Positions 12,501 to 23,839 are shown, counted from the stretch's first letter. The stretch: 64,000 nt of DNA from Trematomus loennbergii (GCA_012861695.1 JAAOOA010000033.1:18081934-18145933); one strand, 5' to 3'. Numbers and translations are program-made. Notes: a model not told the origin generated them from the sequence alone.

Positions 12501-15500
12501 CTAAACATGCTTAGCTGACAGAGTGTGATCATTTGATAACATCACACATTGTCTTAAACCCCTTGCAGTACGTTGGCTATTCAACAAAAATCTGCCTGAG
12601 AAGCCAGTGATGAATTGAATGCTTTAATCTCAACATCGACCACTTCTCAGCTTCTATCATTAGAGAGATATTTTTCTTCAACGCAATCGAAAATCTGTCT
12701 CCAGATGTGTCTGTACTCACGTTAAGCTGCTCTGTTGGGAAGGCACCGACGCCCACCGGGTGGTGTAGGCTTTGACCACACCGTACACCCGGCCCACGTA
12801 GGATGGAGGCACGCCGAGGCCGGTGCACACCCCCCCCACGGTGCAGTTGGAAGAGGTCACGAAAGGATACGTCCCTGAACAGAGAAACATCGGTTAACCT
12901 CAGGAAGAAAAAAACATCTATATTATTAATTCCACAAATCCCGTGTTGCTTACCAAAGTCGATATCCAGCAGAGCGGCGTTGGCTCCCTCCACCAGGATT
13001 TTCTTACTGGGACCATTAAGAGCTTTGTGCATGAAGTACACGCCATCGGTCACCATAGGGCGCAGCTTCTCTGCATATTCCTGAAAAACAGTCACCATCA
13101 AGTGCTTAGACAACATTTGTTTTCATAGATATAGCAGCTTTAGTTAGCTCCTGTATCCTAATGAGAACTCTATTCACAGATGCATAAATTGCATGAAATC
13201 AAAATACGGCAGATTTAGCCATGCAAAGTAATCTGTATCTACACAAATTATCCTGCAGCTATCATATTTTATATATATATATTTTATTTTTTTCATTTAA
13301 TCGTTTATTTGGCAGGGACAATGCACAGTAATGAACACTAAAAAGTATCAAGCGTAACAGTGCCAGAGTTAGCTTTGAGCTCATTTCCATCCGCAGTCCC
13401 TCACATAAAACCTTTAAGAGGTTTACATTTACAAACATAGCAAAAACAAAATACATGATATGCAAAAGGTGAAAAAGAGCAAGAGCAGCATACACAAGTA
13501 TTTGTGACATGGTAATTCAATATAGCAGCAACGACATATAAAGTGCAAGAGAGGATACAAGAGCTACCTAAAGTGCAAGAGGAGATACCCCTGTATTAAA
13601 GTGCATTTAGCGGTGATTGCACGTCTGTTTGTTTCTCAACCATTCTTTGAGTTGACCTTTGAAGCTATTGAGAGTGGGACAATCCCGTATCTCAGTTGGG
13701 AGGCTATTCCACAATGAGCTGCCTTTAACGGAGAGGACATTTTGTCCAAAAGTGGTCCGTCTACGGTGGACTTCAGTCTCCTCTGGTTTCTGACCTAGTG
13801 CAGCGTCCAGTGTGTTTTTTGTGGATGAATTCCCCTAAGGGAGGGGGGGAGGGGCCAGTCCATGTAAACATTTATAAAAAAACACATACTTTTAAAAGAC
13901 TTAAATGGTCAAAGCTCAAGAAATTGTGTTTTTCAAGGATGGTACAGTGGTGGTATGAATTTGGCTTTCTGTCAAACACCTTGATAGCTCTCTTGTACAG
14001 CTGTTCTATTGGTTTCAGGTTTGTGGCACAAGCAAACGACCAGTTTGTAAAACAGTATTCAATGTGGGATGGAATCATATAGCGGAGGTATGACTTTGCA
14101 GCATTGACAGTTAAGAAAGGTCTAAGTTGTTTAACATTTTGCAAGTTGAATTTAACTTGCAAAATAAAAAATAAAAATAAAATTTCTACATATAAATATC
14201 AACCCAATAATTACATGTTTTTCATACACAAACTATAGCCATTTCCCACAGCCGACATTATAAATGATCACAGTAGTAAAAGCACTGCTGTTCGTGAGAA
14301 CATTAACAATTTCTCTGTTGCCATGACAGTTGGCAGTTTGCACAATAGCAGGACCTTGAAACTACAGCAGCTACATCCAGCCATCATGCATTGCATTATT
14401 TGACACCTGAGCCTTTTCCACTGACATGACTAAGTGTCCACGGTGAAAAAAGGGTCTATTGTCCTCATATCAAGAACAAGTGAGTCAGAACAAAGTGTGA
14501 CAGTCAGTATTTCCTGACTACACGATAACCGCACCTTCAGTTGCTGCAGCTCACTGTCCACGTCCACGTTCAGGTTTGGGTACATCGTGAGGAAATGATT
14601 TGCCAACATGCGGAACCTGCAAAGAGACAGATGGTAAGAGTCTGCTTACACATTAATGTTCACCCTTATGTATGCAAAATACACATTCAAAAAATATAAT
14701 CTCACAACATGACATACTGGACAGAGTAAACACATGTGCACCACAGCCAGGTGACGCCATCTGGTGGCGAGAGACACTACAAATAAAATGCATTGAAACA
14801 CGAAAGCTGTATACAAAAACACAAATGTATTTTATATACATATTTGTATTTTACTTTTATAAATTGTTTATAAGATTTTTAATATCAGTAATGTTGTCCT
14901 TGTATTGGATTATTATATTTTTTATATTATTATTTATTTATTTTGCGTTTCTCTTTATTTATTTGTGATTATTATTGTACTCTTTTTGACTTATTATTTA
15001 TTATCTCTCAATCTTTCCATATTTATTTACAGGTCTGGAAATGGGCATTTATTCAACACTAAACTGCTGTGTCTTGTTTGAAAGATTCAATAAACAAAAA
15101 CAGTGAAAAAATGCATGTTTTTAAAGCTAGGCTAAATGAAATGCTCGTTGATACTATGGGTACTTGTAAATGTCTATAACTATGTAAATGTATCCTGTAA
15201 ATATAATGTCCTTTATTGTTTTATGTTTCATTTGGAACCTATATGCTACAGGTCTCCCTTGAAAAAGAGATCTATGATCTCAATGGGACCAATCTGGTTA
15301 AATAAAGGTTTGAAATAAATCTGCTCTTTGTGATAGACATTAGGCTGTCCATGGTTTAAGAGGTCTTTGTCAATATTCAAATGTGCTAAATATGAACTCC
15401 TAGTCAAACTTGTATCTGTGCAGGGGCTGGACATATTCCCTCAACACACATGACTTTATTGATTATGAATAAAAACTATAATTTAAGCAAATGATATGAA

Positions 15501-18500
15501 AAAGAAGCTCAACAGAAACACTCACTTGACTTCAAAGACCTTGAAATCAGAGACGAGGTCACAGACCCTCAGACCGTTCCGAGCGGCTTTAGAGGAGTAG
15601 GCCGGTCCAATACCCTTCTTGGTGGTTCCCAAGCTGAAGATAAAAGAAACCACAACATTAATAATCATCACAAACATTATAATATACACTTCAATGTAAA
15701 AGATATGCAGTATTTCAACTAAATATAGCAGAATTACATTTTCCCTTCTTGCTGCTGCCGCTGCTGCTCCTGGATTCCATCAACAGCTTGATGGAAGTTG
15801 AACACTAGAGGCGGATATAGTGACTGTCAATAGGAGGACATTTCTAACCCGGAAATGTGAACAAAGTAATGCTTACTCACCAATATGGGCACGATCAGAA
15901 ATCTTTAATCTCTTCTCCCATCCTTGTAATCCTGCACTCAACACAACAGAACCCACATGACATGTTTGTACCACAGCAAACACATATTAGGCAGGTGTTA
16001 CAACATCACACATATTTTATTCAAGGTTTGGGACATATCTATGTTTTAGGAGCAAATACCAATACCCAATGTTTTTCCTTTCATTGCATCTGATAATGTT
16101 GTACATCACTGAACGGTTCAAACAAATGGAAACATTTCATTCTAAAAACCTGCCTATTAGGGTAAATCATATTTATAGACACCATGAGTTTCACTGTATA
16201 TTTCTAACCGGACTATAAGTGACAGACAAAAGAAAAACAGGAAATATACATAAAAGAAATTGCTAGAGCACAATATATCTTCTCACTGGACACAGTTTAA
16301 CTAGTCACAGTAAGGAATAAAGGTATTTACAATAACATGGCTCAGCTTAAATCAGCTGTCCCATTAAACCATTATTTACCAGGCCTCTGATCGACTAAAA
16401 TTCAGGGGTGTCAAACTCAATTTCATCACGGGCCACATCAGCATTATGGTTGCACTCAAAGGGCCGGTTGTAACTTTAAGACTATATCATTAATTAATAT
16501 AACTTCATAATTAACTACGTCTGAAAGCAGAAGTCTAGAGCAAATAATTGCAAGTCTCTTCAGTAAGAATGTCACAATATGATTTTAAAAGAAAAGCCAC
16601 ATTCTGGAAAAACATTGATTGTGACATTTTGAAAAAAAAATCTATTTATGAGAAAAAGGCTAATTCTAAGAAAAAAGGCATATTTGGAAAAAAGTCAAAT
16701 TCTGAGAAAAAGTCAAATTTGAAATGCATTGTGGGACATGTCGTTTATGGGCAACGTGCTTCTGTAAAGTAGCATGTAACCGTATAATAAACATATTATA
16801 TTCTTTGCAAGCTCTTGTGGGGCCACATAAAATGAAGTCGCGGGCCGGATTTGGCCCCCGGGCCTTGAGTTTGACACCCTGGACTAAATGAACAGCCATC
16901 TTTCTTTCTTTTTTTATTGACACATGTGCCTTTCCTGCTGTGCCATGTCAAAACATCTTCTGTTGAAATGTCCTATTTACTGATAGCGTCATATGGAAGA
17001 CAATAGGTACACATCACTGAACTTTAGAAAACGTTACCTTTGCCTTTCTGCAGGTTCTTATGAGCCTCCTCAAACAGACCTGGCAGGTGTATCACCACCC
17101 CGTTGCCTGTAACAAAAATAATATATTTCAAGATTGTTTACCAAACCATATTGGAAATAACTCAACGTGCCAACTCTTGAGCAACAAGACTGCTCATGTT
17201 TTCTTGAGGTTTTATTTTTAACCACACAAGCTATCTTCTTACGGATCACTTTAACCCTCTGAGACCCACATAGGACATTTCCGTTTTTGTATATTTCTGT
17301 GTTTTGCAGTATAATCAAGTTTTACACATCCCAGAAATCAGCACAACCTCAGCTAATGATATATGTCACCCATTAGAGACTTATATACACTATAATGGGG
17401 GATATTTGCCCATAAATAAAAAATAAATAAAAAACGGAGCTTGAATCTTTGACTTATTTCATTAAAAAGAACTGCTAACCATAACATTGAAAGAAACATT
17501 CAACACAGAAAATTGCACACATTTATTATCATTGTATCAGAACTGATTAGAAGATTCTAACTTATTCTGTTCATTAGTTATGCCCATTCTTTTGGGCAGT
17601 GTCCATGTTTTTTTCCCCCACAATCACACATGGCATGCTGAGCAGATTTGTCTGAATCAGCATCGTCCCTTTGAAAAATCAGCTCCAAAGCCTCAGCTGT
17701 AGTAAACTTCCTTGCCATACCTCAGTTTACTTTCAAAACACTAAAAGAACGTATTCCAACTTTTATTTTGTTTTCGCGCGTGGAATTATACCGGCTCTCG
17801 TTTCAGTACACAAAACAACGGAACTGACTCGCAGACTGCTGCTGCCTGCGCTGCTGGCTTCCTCCAAGTTTACAGTAAAACAAACTGGTGGTGTGACCAA
17901 TGGCCATTTACAATTATTAATACTATTACTGTTATTAGCATTAGTCTATATTTTGGTTGAAACTAAGCCAGGAAAAAAAGAAAAACATAAATAATAATAA
18001 AAAAATATATAAATAAAATCGAATTTTAAAAATAATTTTCGATTATGGAGACTGTAACGAATATTCGAAAAATTCGCTGGCATCCCTAGACTGCATCGAC
18101 ATAGAGTGTCCGATTCAGAAACGTGACTCTTACACTCTTTACGTCACAAACAAAGATGGTGGATGAGAATAGATCTATAAAACAGAAAACGATAAGCAAT
18201 GCGCCAGAATCAAGGTGAGACTATCCGCATCTTTACAACTTTACGCACATTCGTTTCACCGAAATAAGTAAACGCCTCTCAATGAAAAACTTAATGGAGT
18301 TGTTTATTGCCGTTTCTGTAGTTTAAGAGGAAAAACACGGCATGTCTCTGGCTCAAACAGCTGAGAAGTTATGACGCTCTGAACACAACGTGATATTTGG
18401 GGTCTCAGAGGGTTAACAAGAGTTCTTTTTTTGCTTCCTCTTTCCATGTTTTCATCATACTGGAAACAAGTCTACTAAAAAGAGGAAATTTGTGTTGATT

Positions 18501-21500
18501 TCTTCTTTATGTACCAGTCTGATATAACAGCAAAGCAATACAAACTACATTAAAGATGGTTAGACATTTCTGTTGAAACTGTTTTGGAGAGGTGTTGATT
18601 CGACAATATGATCATTTGGAGGCTTACGTTTGTATTGCTGTTGAACTTAGGGTGTTTCTATTATATAGTCTAGCCTTATTGATATAAATAGGGTGGACAT
18701 ATATTAGAAACAAAATGAATGAATCAACACCAATCTAGATCATTTCCAATACAAACAAATACAACAGTAGGCTTATGTAAGGTAGGATTTCTTGCAGGGT
18801 TGGCAGTAGTTTGTTAGCTATACATAAACACACTTCATATCTACATTACAACTGATAAGGCTGTCTGCGCGGCGCTTCTGATTTCCGCCCTTATCTCTGT
18901 CATATATGTTGGGGAAATATTTCCAAGGCCCATAACTTTGACCCAGTTCATACTGTCCTGACTGAGCACACGCACCTGTAACCTTGGCTGCTGTGCTCTC
19001 AGTGTTTTGTCTCCCTGTTCCTGGCTGTTGGCGTCAGCTGATAGAGGTGTTATGATTCTATCTTGTTATGCACAATGTTGATTATTCTCTCTGAACTAGC
19101 TAAATACATGGGTCTGGGGTAGAGTTCTTCAGAATTGACGTGGCAACTCTACCGTGAAGTCAGAACCTCTGACTCTTTGACTTGTTTTGTGAATTCTCCG
19201 GCCGAAGCTCCAAATAAACCATCAGTGTTTGCCATCAAAGCTCCTGCTCTCCCCGTGTCTCCTTTGAGTCGGTGACTCCTCCTGCATTGCTACACAGAAG
19301 TTTCCCCCACAATATACTTTAGGATCCTTCTCTCCGTGTGAAAGTATAATCCTTAAAAATACAACACAAGGATGGTCTCGTACCAATGAAGGAGGTGGCC
19401 TTCTTGTTGAGCACTCCGCTGGGCAGCAGGTGGAAGTCGTACTCCACAGAGTCCACCACCACCGTGTGACCTGCATTGTTGCCTCCCTGCAAACAGAACA
19501 AAACATTCACAGAAACCATCAACATCGAGGACAGTTGAAGCTTCATGGTCTTTTTAAACACTTCAGCCTGTGTTTTATTTGAGAACAGGGTCACAATCAG
19601 AGGTGGGAGAAGTACTCAGATCTTGTACATAAGTGAAAAAGTACTCATTAAGCAAATTGGCCATTTTCCAAATGATATATATTATATGTTTTGATTATAA
19701 ACATATAGAAACTGAATTTCCCCCTCGGGGGATTAATAAAAGGTCCATCTTCTAATCATTAATGCATTAAAGGGTTATTAAAGCTGGTGAAGGTGCAGCT
19801 AATTTGTATTACTTTGGATGCTGCAGGGTAGAATGTGAATATTACTCCAGGTGTAACTAAAGTCTGATTTAAGTGTTAAATATAATTCAAATCATTAATG
19901 AAAATCTGCAAAGTAACTAAAGGTATGCAATGAATATAGTGGAGTAAAACCTCACTATTTACATCTGAATTGTCGTGGGGTAGAAAATACAAAGTAGCAA
20001 ACACTGAAGTAAAGTGAACAATTACATCAAAATTGTAATTAAGAACAGTGCTTAATAAATGTAAATGTACTTGGTTAAATGTACTTGGTTACTTTACACC
20101 ACTGGACAGCCACTGCATGTACAGAGTTTCCCCAAAATAATGCTCATGTCCAGGCGCGTCGCCTGGCCTGGGCCTTTTTTCTTTAGCCCCGGACAATTCT
20201 CCCTCAATAATATAATACATTAACCGTGCTTTACCTGAACCTCATCATGACACTAGAGGACGGCAGTAGTGTAATTTCCCGTGTTCAGTGAATGCAACAG
20301 AGGCAAGACACCAGACCAATCACCAGAGAGTTGCATGGAAATAAACGTGTCTTATTGGCTGACCGGTACCTATCCTGTGACAATGTTTAGTTGGACTGAG
20401 TTTTTGAAGATGGACATAAGAATTTTTTTTCTTAAAAAAGACGACAATTCTTGAGTGGTGGCTCACACAACAACCCCAGAGCCAACACTTGCGCAAGTTA
20501 AACAAGGTACTGTATGTAAATGTCAGTAAACTTTCAAGTTATGCGAACATGTAAGCAAAGCATAAATTACAGCTACGTTGACGTTACTTTGAATCGCGCG
20601 GGTAAGCTAAACCGTTAGCAAGTAGCTATAGCTAGCCAGAGATATTAAATAAACACTTTGTCATACAATATAAATGTTGTGTTTTTTACCGTTACCTGGT
20701 GATTTAAAAGAAAGCTCTCTGGAAAATGTTGACTTACTGTCAGTGTTCGACATGAAGCTACCTTACATTACACAGTCGCAGGAGAGTGATTTGTAAAATA
20801 TCCATAAATAAAAGAAATCTGTTTACAGTTCTGTTTCATATGGGTGTTGAAAGATGTATCCATAGATCTCTTCATTTTGCTCTCAAAGTGCACCAGATAG
20901 ATGCTTTTAACTTCAATATTATAAAAAAAATCTTCCCGGGAGAGCATGACCCCGGACCCCCCTAGAGGAGGTTAGGACCCCCCTAGAGGAGGTTAGGTCC
21001 GCCCCCCACTTATAAAAAATAGCACTTTACCCCTGCCTACACCTATATGCCGTGAGCTGATTATCGAGCCTCCATTGTAACAGTCGCGGGTGTACTGTGT
21101 ATGTGCTTGTGGGGAGTGTTGCAGTAGAAAATTCCACTGTAGCGCCCGGTACCTTAATGTACCTTAATGAACTGTGGGCAGAGCCCCGAATGTTTTGCTG
21201 CAAAGAGGTAGAGGAACAGCCGGGCCGGTCAAACTGTTACATAACGTAGCATTCACTGAGTAAGGTTATCAGTATCTGGAGGTCATGTGCTGGATTCAGT
21301 TAACATTTTATCAGCACGGAAAATGAATAACATCTGAGCAGTTCTCACTAGCATCAATTTAGCATTTCTACATCCGGGAGGTCAGGCAAGGTTGTTGACG
21401 TCGGAGCCCAAGCCCCCAGGAAGTGCGCCGGAAAGCGAAGCATATTTTCGTAGTGGCCAAACAATTTTACTGCACGTTTCCTCATTGACTCACATTGGGA

Positions 21501-22212
21501 AAGAGACTTCTGTAAATCTGCGGATATTTTATTTGAACTAAATCAACTACCCAGAACGAACACGTATATGGCCTTTATCTGAATCATTATGATCTAAAAG
21601 TTGTAAAATATGCTGAAAGCTGAATCCAGAGTTATTTTCCCTCATTAATCTGACGGAGGTCGGAGGCGGGGCTTGAGGAAAACTCAAGTGCGCATGCTCT
21701 ATGAGCCCACATACGGGTACTTTAGCTTAATGTTGGCTTCAGACGCCAGTGAGCAATTCTCATAGCAATGAACGGGGTCCCGCCTCCGAAGCTGTATCCA
21801 GTGCTATAGATCCATGTCGGAACCCCGTCATTAATATTGAGCTAACGGTGGCTAAACGGTTGCTACCAAACTCCCATGTTCCTGTAAGCAGACGTTTTAC
21901 TAACACCACAGTTGTCTGGAGAAGCCAGTTTCAAGCATATTATGAAGTTTAATAGACAGTGTAGTGGGGTACCTGGCACCTGCATACAATATCCGCATCC
22001 ATGGCGAGCAAGTCCACAACTTTCCCCTTGCCCTCGTCGCCCCACTGCGCTCCGAGCACCACGGTCACTTTGTTGAGAGGCTCCTTCGGGACGCGGAGAG
22101 AGGGTTCCTGCGAGACGCTTTCCCGGGGCCGCTTCACGACCGGCTCCCCGTTCAGGGGGACGGGCTCTCGTCCGTTAACGAGGTTAGCCATGGAGCTGTT
22201 GTCGGATGCCAT
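6563..22212 (-). CDS. adss2: adenylosuccinate synthetase isozyme 2 (13 coding exons)
   Basis: It joins IMP and aspartate using GTP, the committed step from IMP to AMP, in the cytosol. Exons (minus strand): 22212-21973, 19486-19384, 17106-17038, 15931-15881, 15804-15738, 15633-15526, 14616-14535, 13080-12954, 12874-12721, 8910-8786, 8665-8568, 6857-6708, 6615-6563. All have GT-AG borders and matching phases except exon 9. The protein would be about 475 residues (human 456), with a longer N-terminus. Visible motifs are QWGDEGKGK with catalytic Asp59, [10 protein letters not shown] with His87, [54 protein letters not shown] and the C-terminus [21 protein letters not shown] and the C-terminal region favour isozyme 2 over the muscle isozyme. 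Thirteen coding exons match the human gene. Met8 (TCCATGG) has a stronger start context than Met1 and could be used. Exon 9 lacks one base. Confidence 0.96.
6905..7290. repeat. fragment of the 3723-4027 MITE family
   Basis: This adss2 intron 12 sequence shares CCTTTCCTGTAGTGTGTTAT, GGTTTGTGTGCA and AAAATCCCTCCAGAAG with the element at 3723-4027, and GCATGTAAATGGTCTGC with the copy near 44.6 kb. No TTAA ends are preserved, so it is a decayed fragment. The remaining 1.2 kb of the intron up to exon 11 holds nothing I recognise. Confidence 0.5.
10008..10168. repeat. 33-bp tandem repeat, about 4.9 units
   Basis: Five consecutive units start ACTTCTACTTTTACT and end GATCTGAGT or TATCTGAGT, at 10008, 10041, 10074, 10107 and 10140. 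Units differ by one to three bases. The unit is derived from the dispersed ACTCAAGTA repeat that begins around 9880, so the minisatellite arose by local amplification within a transposon copy. The 'protein' [11 protein letters not shown] read through it is a repeat artefact. Confidence 0.9.
10562..10704 (+). pseudogene. hAT transposase BED zinc-finger exon remnant
   Basis: The plus frame reads [20 protein letters not shown], then [20 protein letters not shown], then YKKTHRER. The C-x2-C and H-x4-H spacing and the [12 protein letters not shown] segment match the BED finger of hAT transposases (ZBED family). The fragment ends in GAAAG followed by GTGCGT, a good donor site, so this was probably a 5' exon. 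An in-frame ATG is not preserved and stops lie just upstream; no downstream transposase exon is visible. Confidence 0.8.
10811..11226. mobile_element. innermost TTAA-type MITE inside the hAT remnant
   Basis: Inverted ends CACTAGAACCGCCAA (from 10815) and TTGGCGGTTCTAGTG (to 11222) are exact complements over 15 bases. The right side is followed by TTAA (11223-11226); the left side has TGAA (10811-10814), one change from TTAA. That fits a piggyBac-like insertion into the hAT element, itself inside the 9489-12149 element. There is no coding content. Confidence 0.75.
12283..12350. repeat. G/C-run repeat fragment
   Basis: The segment contains eight G in a row, a GAGCTC centre and seven C in a row, so it can fold on itself. 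The following words GGTTGAGAAACGCTGCT are often seen at ends of fish repeats. It is probably a terminal fragment of an interspersed element in adss2 intron 9. No more can be said from the sequence. Confidence 0.4.
12721..12874 (-). CDS. adss2: adss2 exon 9 with one-base deletion
   Basis: The exon encodes [20 protein letters not shown], then [18 protein letters not shown], in the frame set by exon 8. It then jumps frame before [12 protein letters not shown], which is also highly conserved. Bases read ACC ACC CGG TGG GCG where the family needs Arg-Val-Gly, so one G (C on the plus strand, near 12755-12760) is missing. The exon is 154 bases long; its phases require 155. Both splice sites are good (TTCAG at the acceptor, AACGTGAGT at the donor), so the break cannot be explained by a wrong exon border. 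Confidence 0.9.
13290..14165 (-). mobile_element. 5'-truncated LINE with reverse transcriptase C-terminus
   Basis: The minus strand encodes [20 protein letters not shown], then [20 protein letters not shown], then [17 protein letters not shown]. This is the conserved segment after the catalytic core in fish L2/Rex-like non-LTR elements. Downstream on the minus strand (lower coordinates) a tail reads GTGCATTGTCCCTGCCAAAT just before an AT-rich end, as a LINE 3' UTR should. Frames are broken between the two, so the copy is inactive. It lies in adss2 intron 7. Confidence 0.75.
15125..15320 (+). mobile_element. LINE 3' tail
   Basis: The plus strand ends GGTCTCCCTTGAAAAAGAGA, then TCTCAATGGGACCAATCTGG, then TTAAATAAAGG, a 3' terminus common to fish L2-like LINEs and to SINEs that borrow it. 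No reverse transcriptase segment is attached. The orientation is opposite to the 13290-14165 fragment. It lies in adss2 intron 6. Confidence 0.7.
16403..16881. mobile_element. hAT-like MITE with CAGGGGTGTCAAACTC ends
   Basis: The left end is CAGGGGTGTCAAACTCAATT. The right end, read inverted, is CAGGGTGTCAAACTCAAGG. Subterminal GGGCCACAT is also mirrored. GACTAAAA precedes and GACTAAAT follows the element, a near 8-bp duplication offset by two bases on the left. The end sequence and duplication length fit hAT. The interior is A-rich (repeated GAAAAAA words) with no transposase. It lies in adss2 intron 3. Confidence 0.75.
17251..18416 (-). mobile_element. piggyBac-like element, internally deleted
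   Basis: TTAA at 17251-17254 and 18413-18416 flank inverted ends CCCTCTGAGACCC and GGGTCTCAGAGGG, exact over 13 bases. TTAA duplication with CCC-starting ends is the piggyBac signature. On the minus strand 17718-17578 encodes a short peptide with the look of a piggyBac transposase N-terminus. At 1.17 kb the element is too short for a full transposase (about 1.7 kb coding). It lies in adss2 intron 2. Confidence 0.8.
17578..17718 (-). pseudogene. 46-codon piggyBac transposase remnant
   Basis: The ORF begins [19 protein letters not shown] with an acidic/serine follow-up (DADSDKS). This resembles the N-termini of piggyBac-type transposases. It then runs into a Cys/His-rich tail ([16 protein letters not shown]) before a stop. 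Such cysteines normally lie at the C-terminus of these transposases, so the ORF may be a fusion of the two ends after internal deletion. That is inference; the DDD catalytic core is absent. Confidence 0.5.
19595..20110 (+). repeat. dispersed 'ACTCAAGTA' fish repeat, copy 4
   Basis: It begins AGAGGTGGGAGAAGTACTC with AGATCTTGTACATAAGTG and ends GGTTACTTTACACCACTGG. The body shares TGCAGGGTAGAATGTGAAT and CTGCAAAGTAACTAAAGGTA with the copy at 57915-58450, so these two are the most alike in the window. It lies in adss2 intron 1. Confidence 0.75.
20930..21030. repeat. short tandem duplication in a C-rich repeat fragment
   Basis: The unit GACCCCCCTAGAGGAGGTTAG occurs twice head to tail around 20957-20998, preceded by CCCGGGAGAGCATGACCCCGG. 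Neighbouring 20149-20165 is a near palindrome around GGCGCGTCGCC. These look like terminal pieces of an interspersed element inside adss2 intron 1. No coding sequence is seen in 20110-21960. Confidence 0.45.
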
Positions 22213-22345
22213 GCTGCTTCTGCCCTCCTGCTACAAACCGGAATATCGTTTTACCGCGTTTCTCTGCGTCACGGGAAGTGCTGGTCGGCTGTGTCATCGC
22301 TAGATGGCACTGTTTTGCTTTTATGTCTTCCGACTTTCAAAACCC
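22213..22345 (-). promoter_or_regulatory. adss2: probable TATA-less adss2 promoter
   Basis: Just upstream of the adss2 ATG (minus strand) the sequence is GC-rich compared with its surroundings. It has a CRE-like GTGACGC half site (22266-22272), an ETS-type core GGAAGTG on the plus strand (22274-22280) and CGGAAG on the minus strand (22327-22332). No TATA box is seen. This is what a housekeeping nucleotide-synthesis gene would be expected to have. Motifs this short occur by chance, so the assignment rests on position. Confidence 0.4.
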
Positions 22346-22550
22346 ATATTTTGTATTTATTTATCTATTTATTTATAATTCTTATTTTCTACTTTATTGA
22401 ACACTTTTTAAAATACATCAGAACAAGATACATCACACCAGTGTTCATTAAATGAATTCAAACGGAGGGCATTATGAGGAGGTCAATCAGTAATTAAAGT
22501 GTGTAGAAATTGGTAAGATTGTTGGGCTTTTAAAAAAACGTTTGCATCAT

Positions 22551-23232
22551 TTAAAGGTAGGGTAGGTAAGTTTGAGAAACCTGCTCGAGATCGCTAGAAT
22601 TTGAAAATACACAACCGGAGAAAATCTGCCACTTCCTTATAGAGCCCCTCCTCCAACACACACGGACGCGCACATGACCAATGAGGGCACGAGATAAGTT
22701 TGTGCACAGGTAAAATGATTGGTCGTACTTTTTACAGTATTACGGCTTCCACAGATGACATTTTTTTATGGATTTTTTGTCAAAGCACTTAAGATATTCA
22801 TTGCTATCGGGATGTTAAAGGTGGGATAGGTAAGTTTGAGAAACCGGCTCGAGATACACTTTTTGTTATATTCCATGGAATGCTCTTAATCATTTTTGCC
22901 GGCCCGGCTAAAATAACTGGATGGCCTACCCATAGATATATATAAACACATATATATATGTTTATATATATCTATGGGCCTACCTGCCTGTCAGCCTTCC
23001 ATCTGTGCACAAACGTATCTCGTGCCCTCATTGGTCATGTGCGCGTTCGTGTGTGTTGGAGGAGGGGCTCTATAAGGAAGTGGCAGATTTTCTCCGGTTG
23101 TGTATTTTCAAATTCTAGCGATCTCGAGCCGGTTTCTCAAACTTACCTACCCCACCTTTAAGAGCATTCCATGGAATATAACAAAAAGTGTATCTCGAGC
23201 CGGTTTCTCAAACTTACCTACCCTACCTTTAA
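22551..23232. mobile_element. foldback TTAA element with nested inverted arms
   Basis: The element starts TTAAAGGTAGGGTAGGTAAG and ends with the inverted form at 23229-23232. The arm at 22551-22720 is repeated inverted at about 23000-23161. A 75-bp inner module (22815-22889, TTAA at both ends) is repeated inverted at 23158-23232. The centre (22930-22977) is a hairpin of TATATAAACA units. Parts recur at 53570-53617 and 54346-54638. The arms pair over well over 150 bases, so the transcript could form a long hairpin. There is no coding content. Confidence 0.8.
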
Positions 23233-23839
23233 TTCATTGTTATGTATAGCTCCATTTCATTAAGAAAACCAATAAATAGACATTTTAAGGAAGCGACATT
23301 TGTCGATGAAATATTTTGCTAATAAAATAAAATTACTAATTTCAAATTCATTTTTTTGGTTTTCAAATTCAAGGCCAAATTTGACATCATCTAAGATTGG
23401 AATGTTTTCTCATTGTAAGTGAACCCATACTGGAAAGCACCCACCAAAACCCATCTATTTAGGAGCAGTTGTTTTTATTTATTCTCCCTACAAATTTGTT
23501 GCGCTGAATCTAATAAATTCACGAACACACATGGGTTCTCTTTAACTAGATGTCTTTGTTCTGTTGATTTATCAAATACAGACTCGTGCTGATGAAGAGA
23601 CAGCACAATTTAAAGAGAGTACACATATATAATGCTGTTTCGCACCTCCGCCTTCGCTTTAATCCTACAGAAAGCCCAGACTGTAGCACTTGTGTTATGT
23701 CTGAGAATCATTTTTGAACAATACTTTTTAAGAGCTTAAATGCATTATCCGCATCAGACAAAGAAAGCAACTGCATTTCTTTAACTTCAGTTAAACAGTT
23801 CACACATTTCTCCTGTTGGTTTACTGAAACATTTATTTT

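Noticed and set aside
12577..13116. A 179-codon minus-strand frame
   Set aside because: It strings together intron, exon 8, intron and the back half of adss2 exon 9 in mixed frames. Its real parts are given as adss2 exons 8 and 9.
6563..22212. adss2 as a processed or decaying pseudogene
   Set aside because: Introns are all present with good splice sites, and 12 of 13 exons are intact with catalytic residues kept. A single missing base does not support decay.
21964..22455. A 163-codon plus-strand frame over the adss2 start
   Set aside because: It is antisense to adss2 exon 1, whose minus-strand protein is strongly conserved. The plus frame has no family features.
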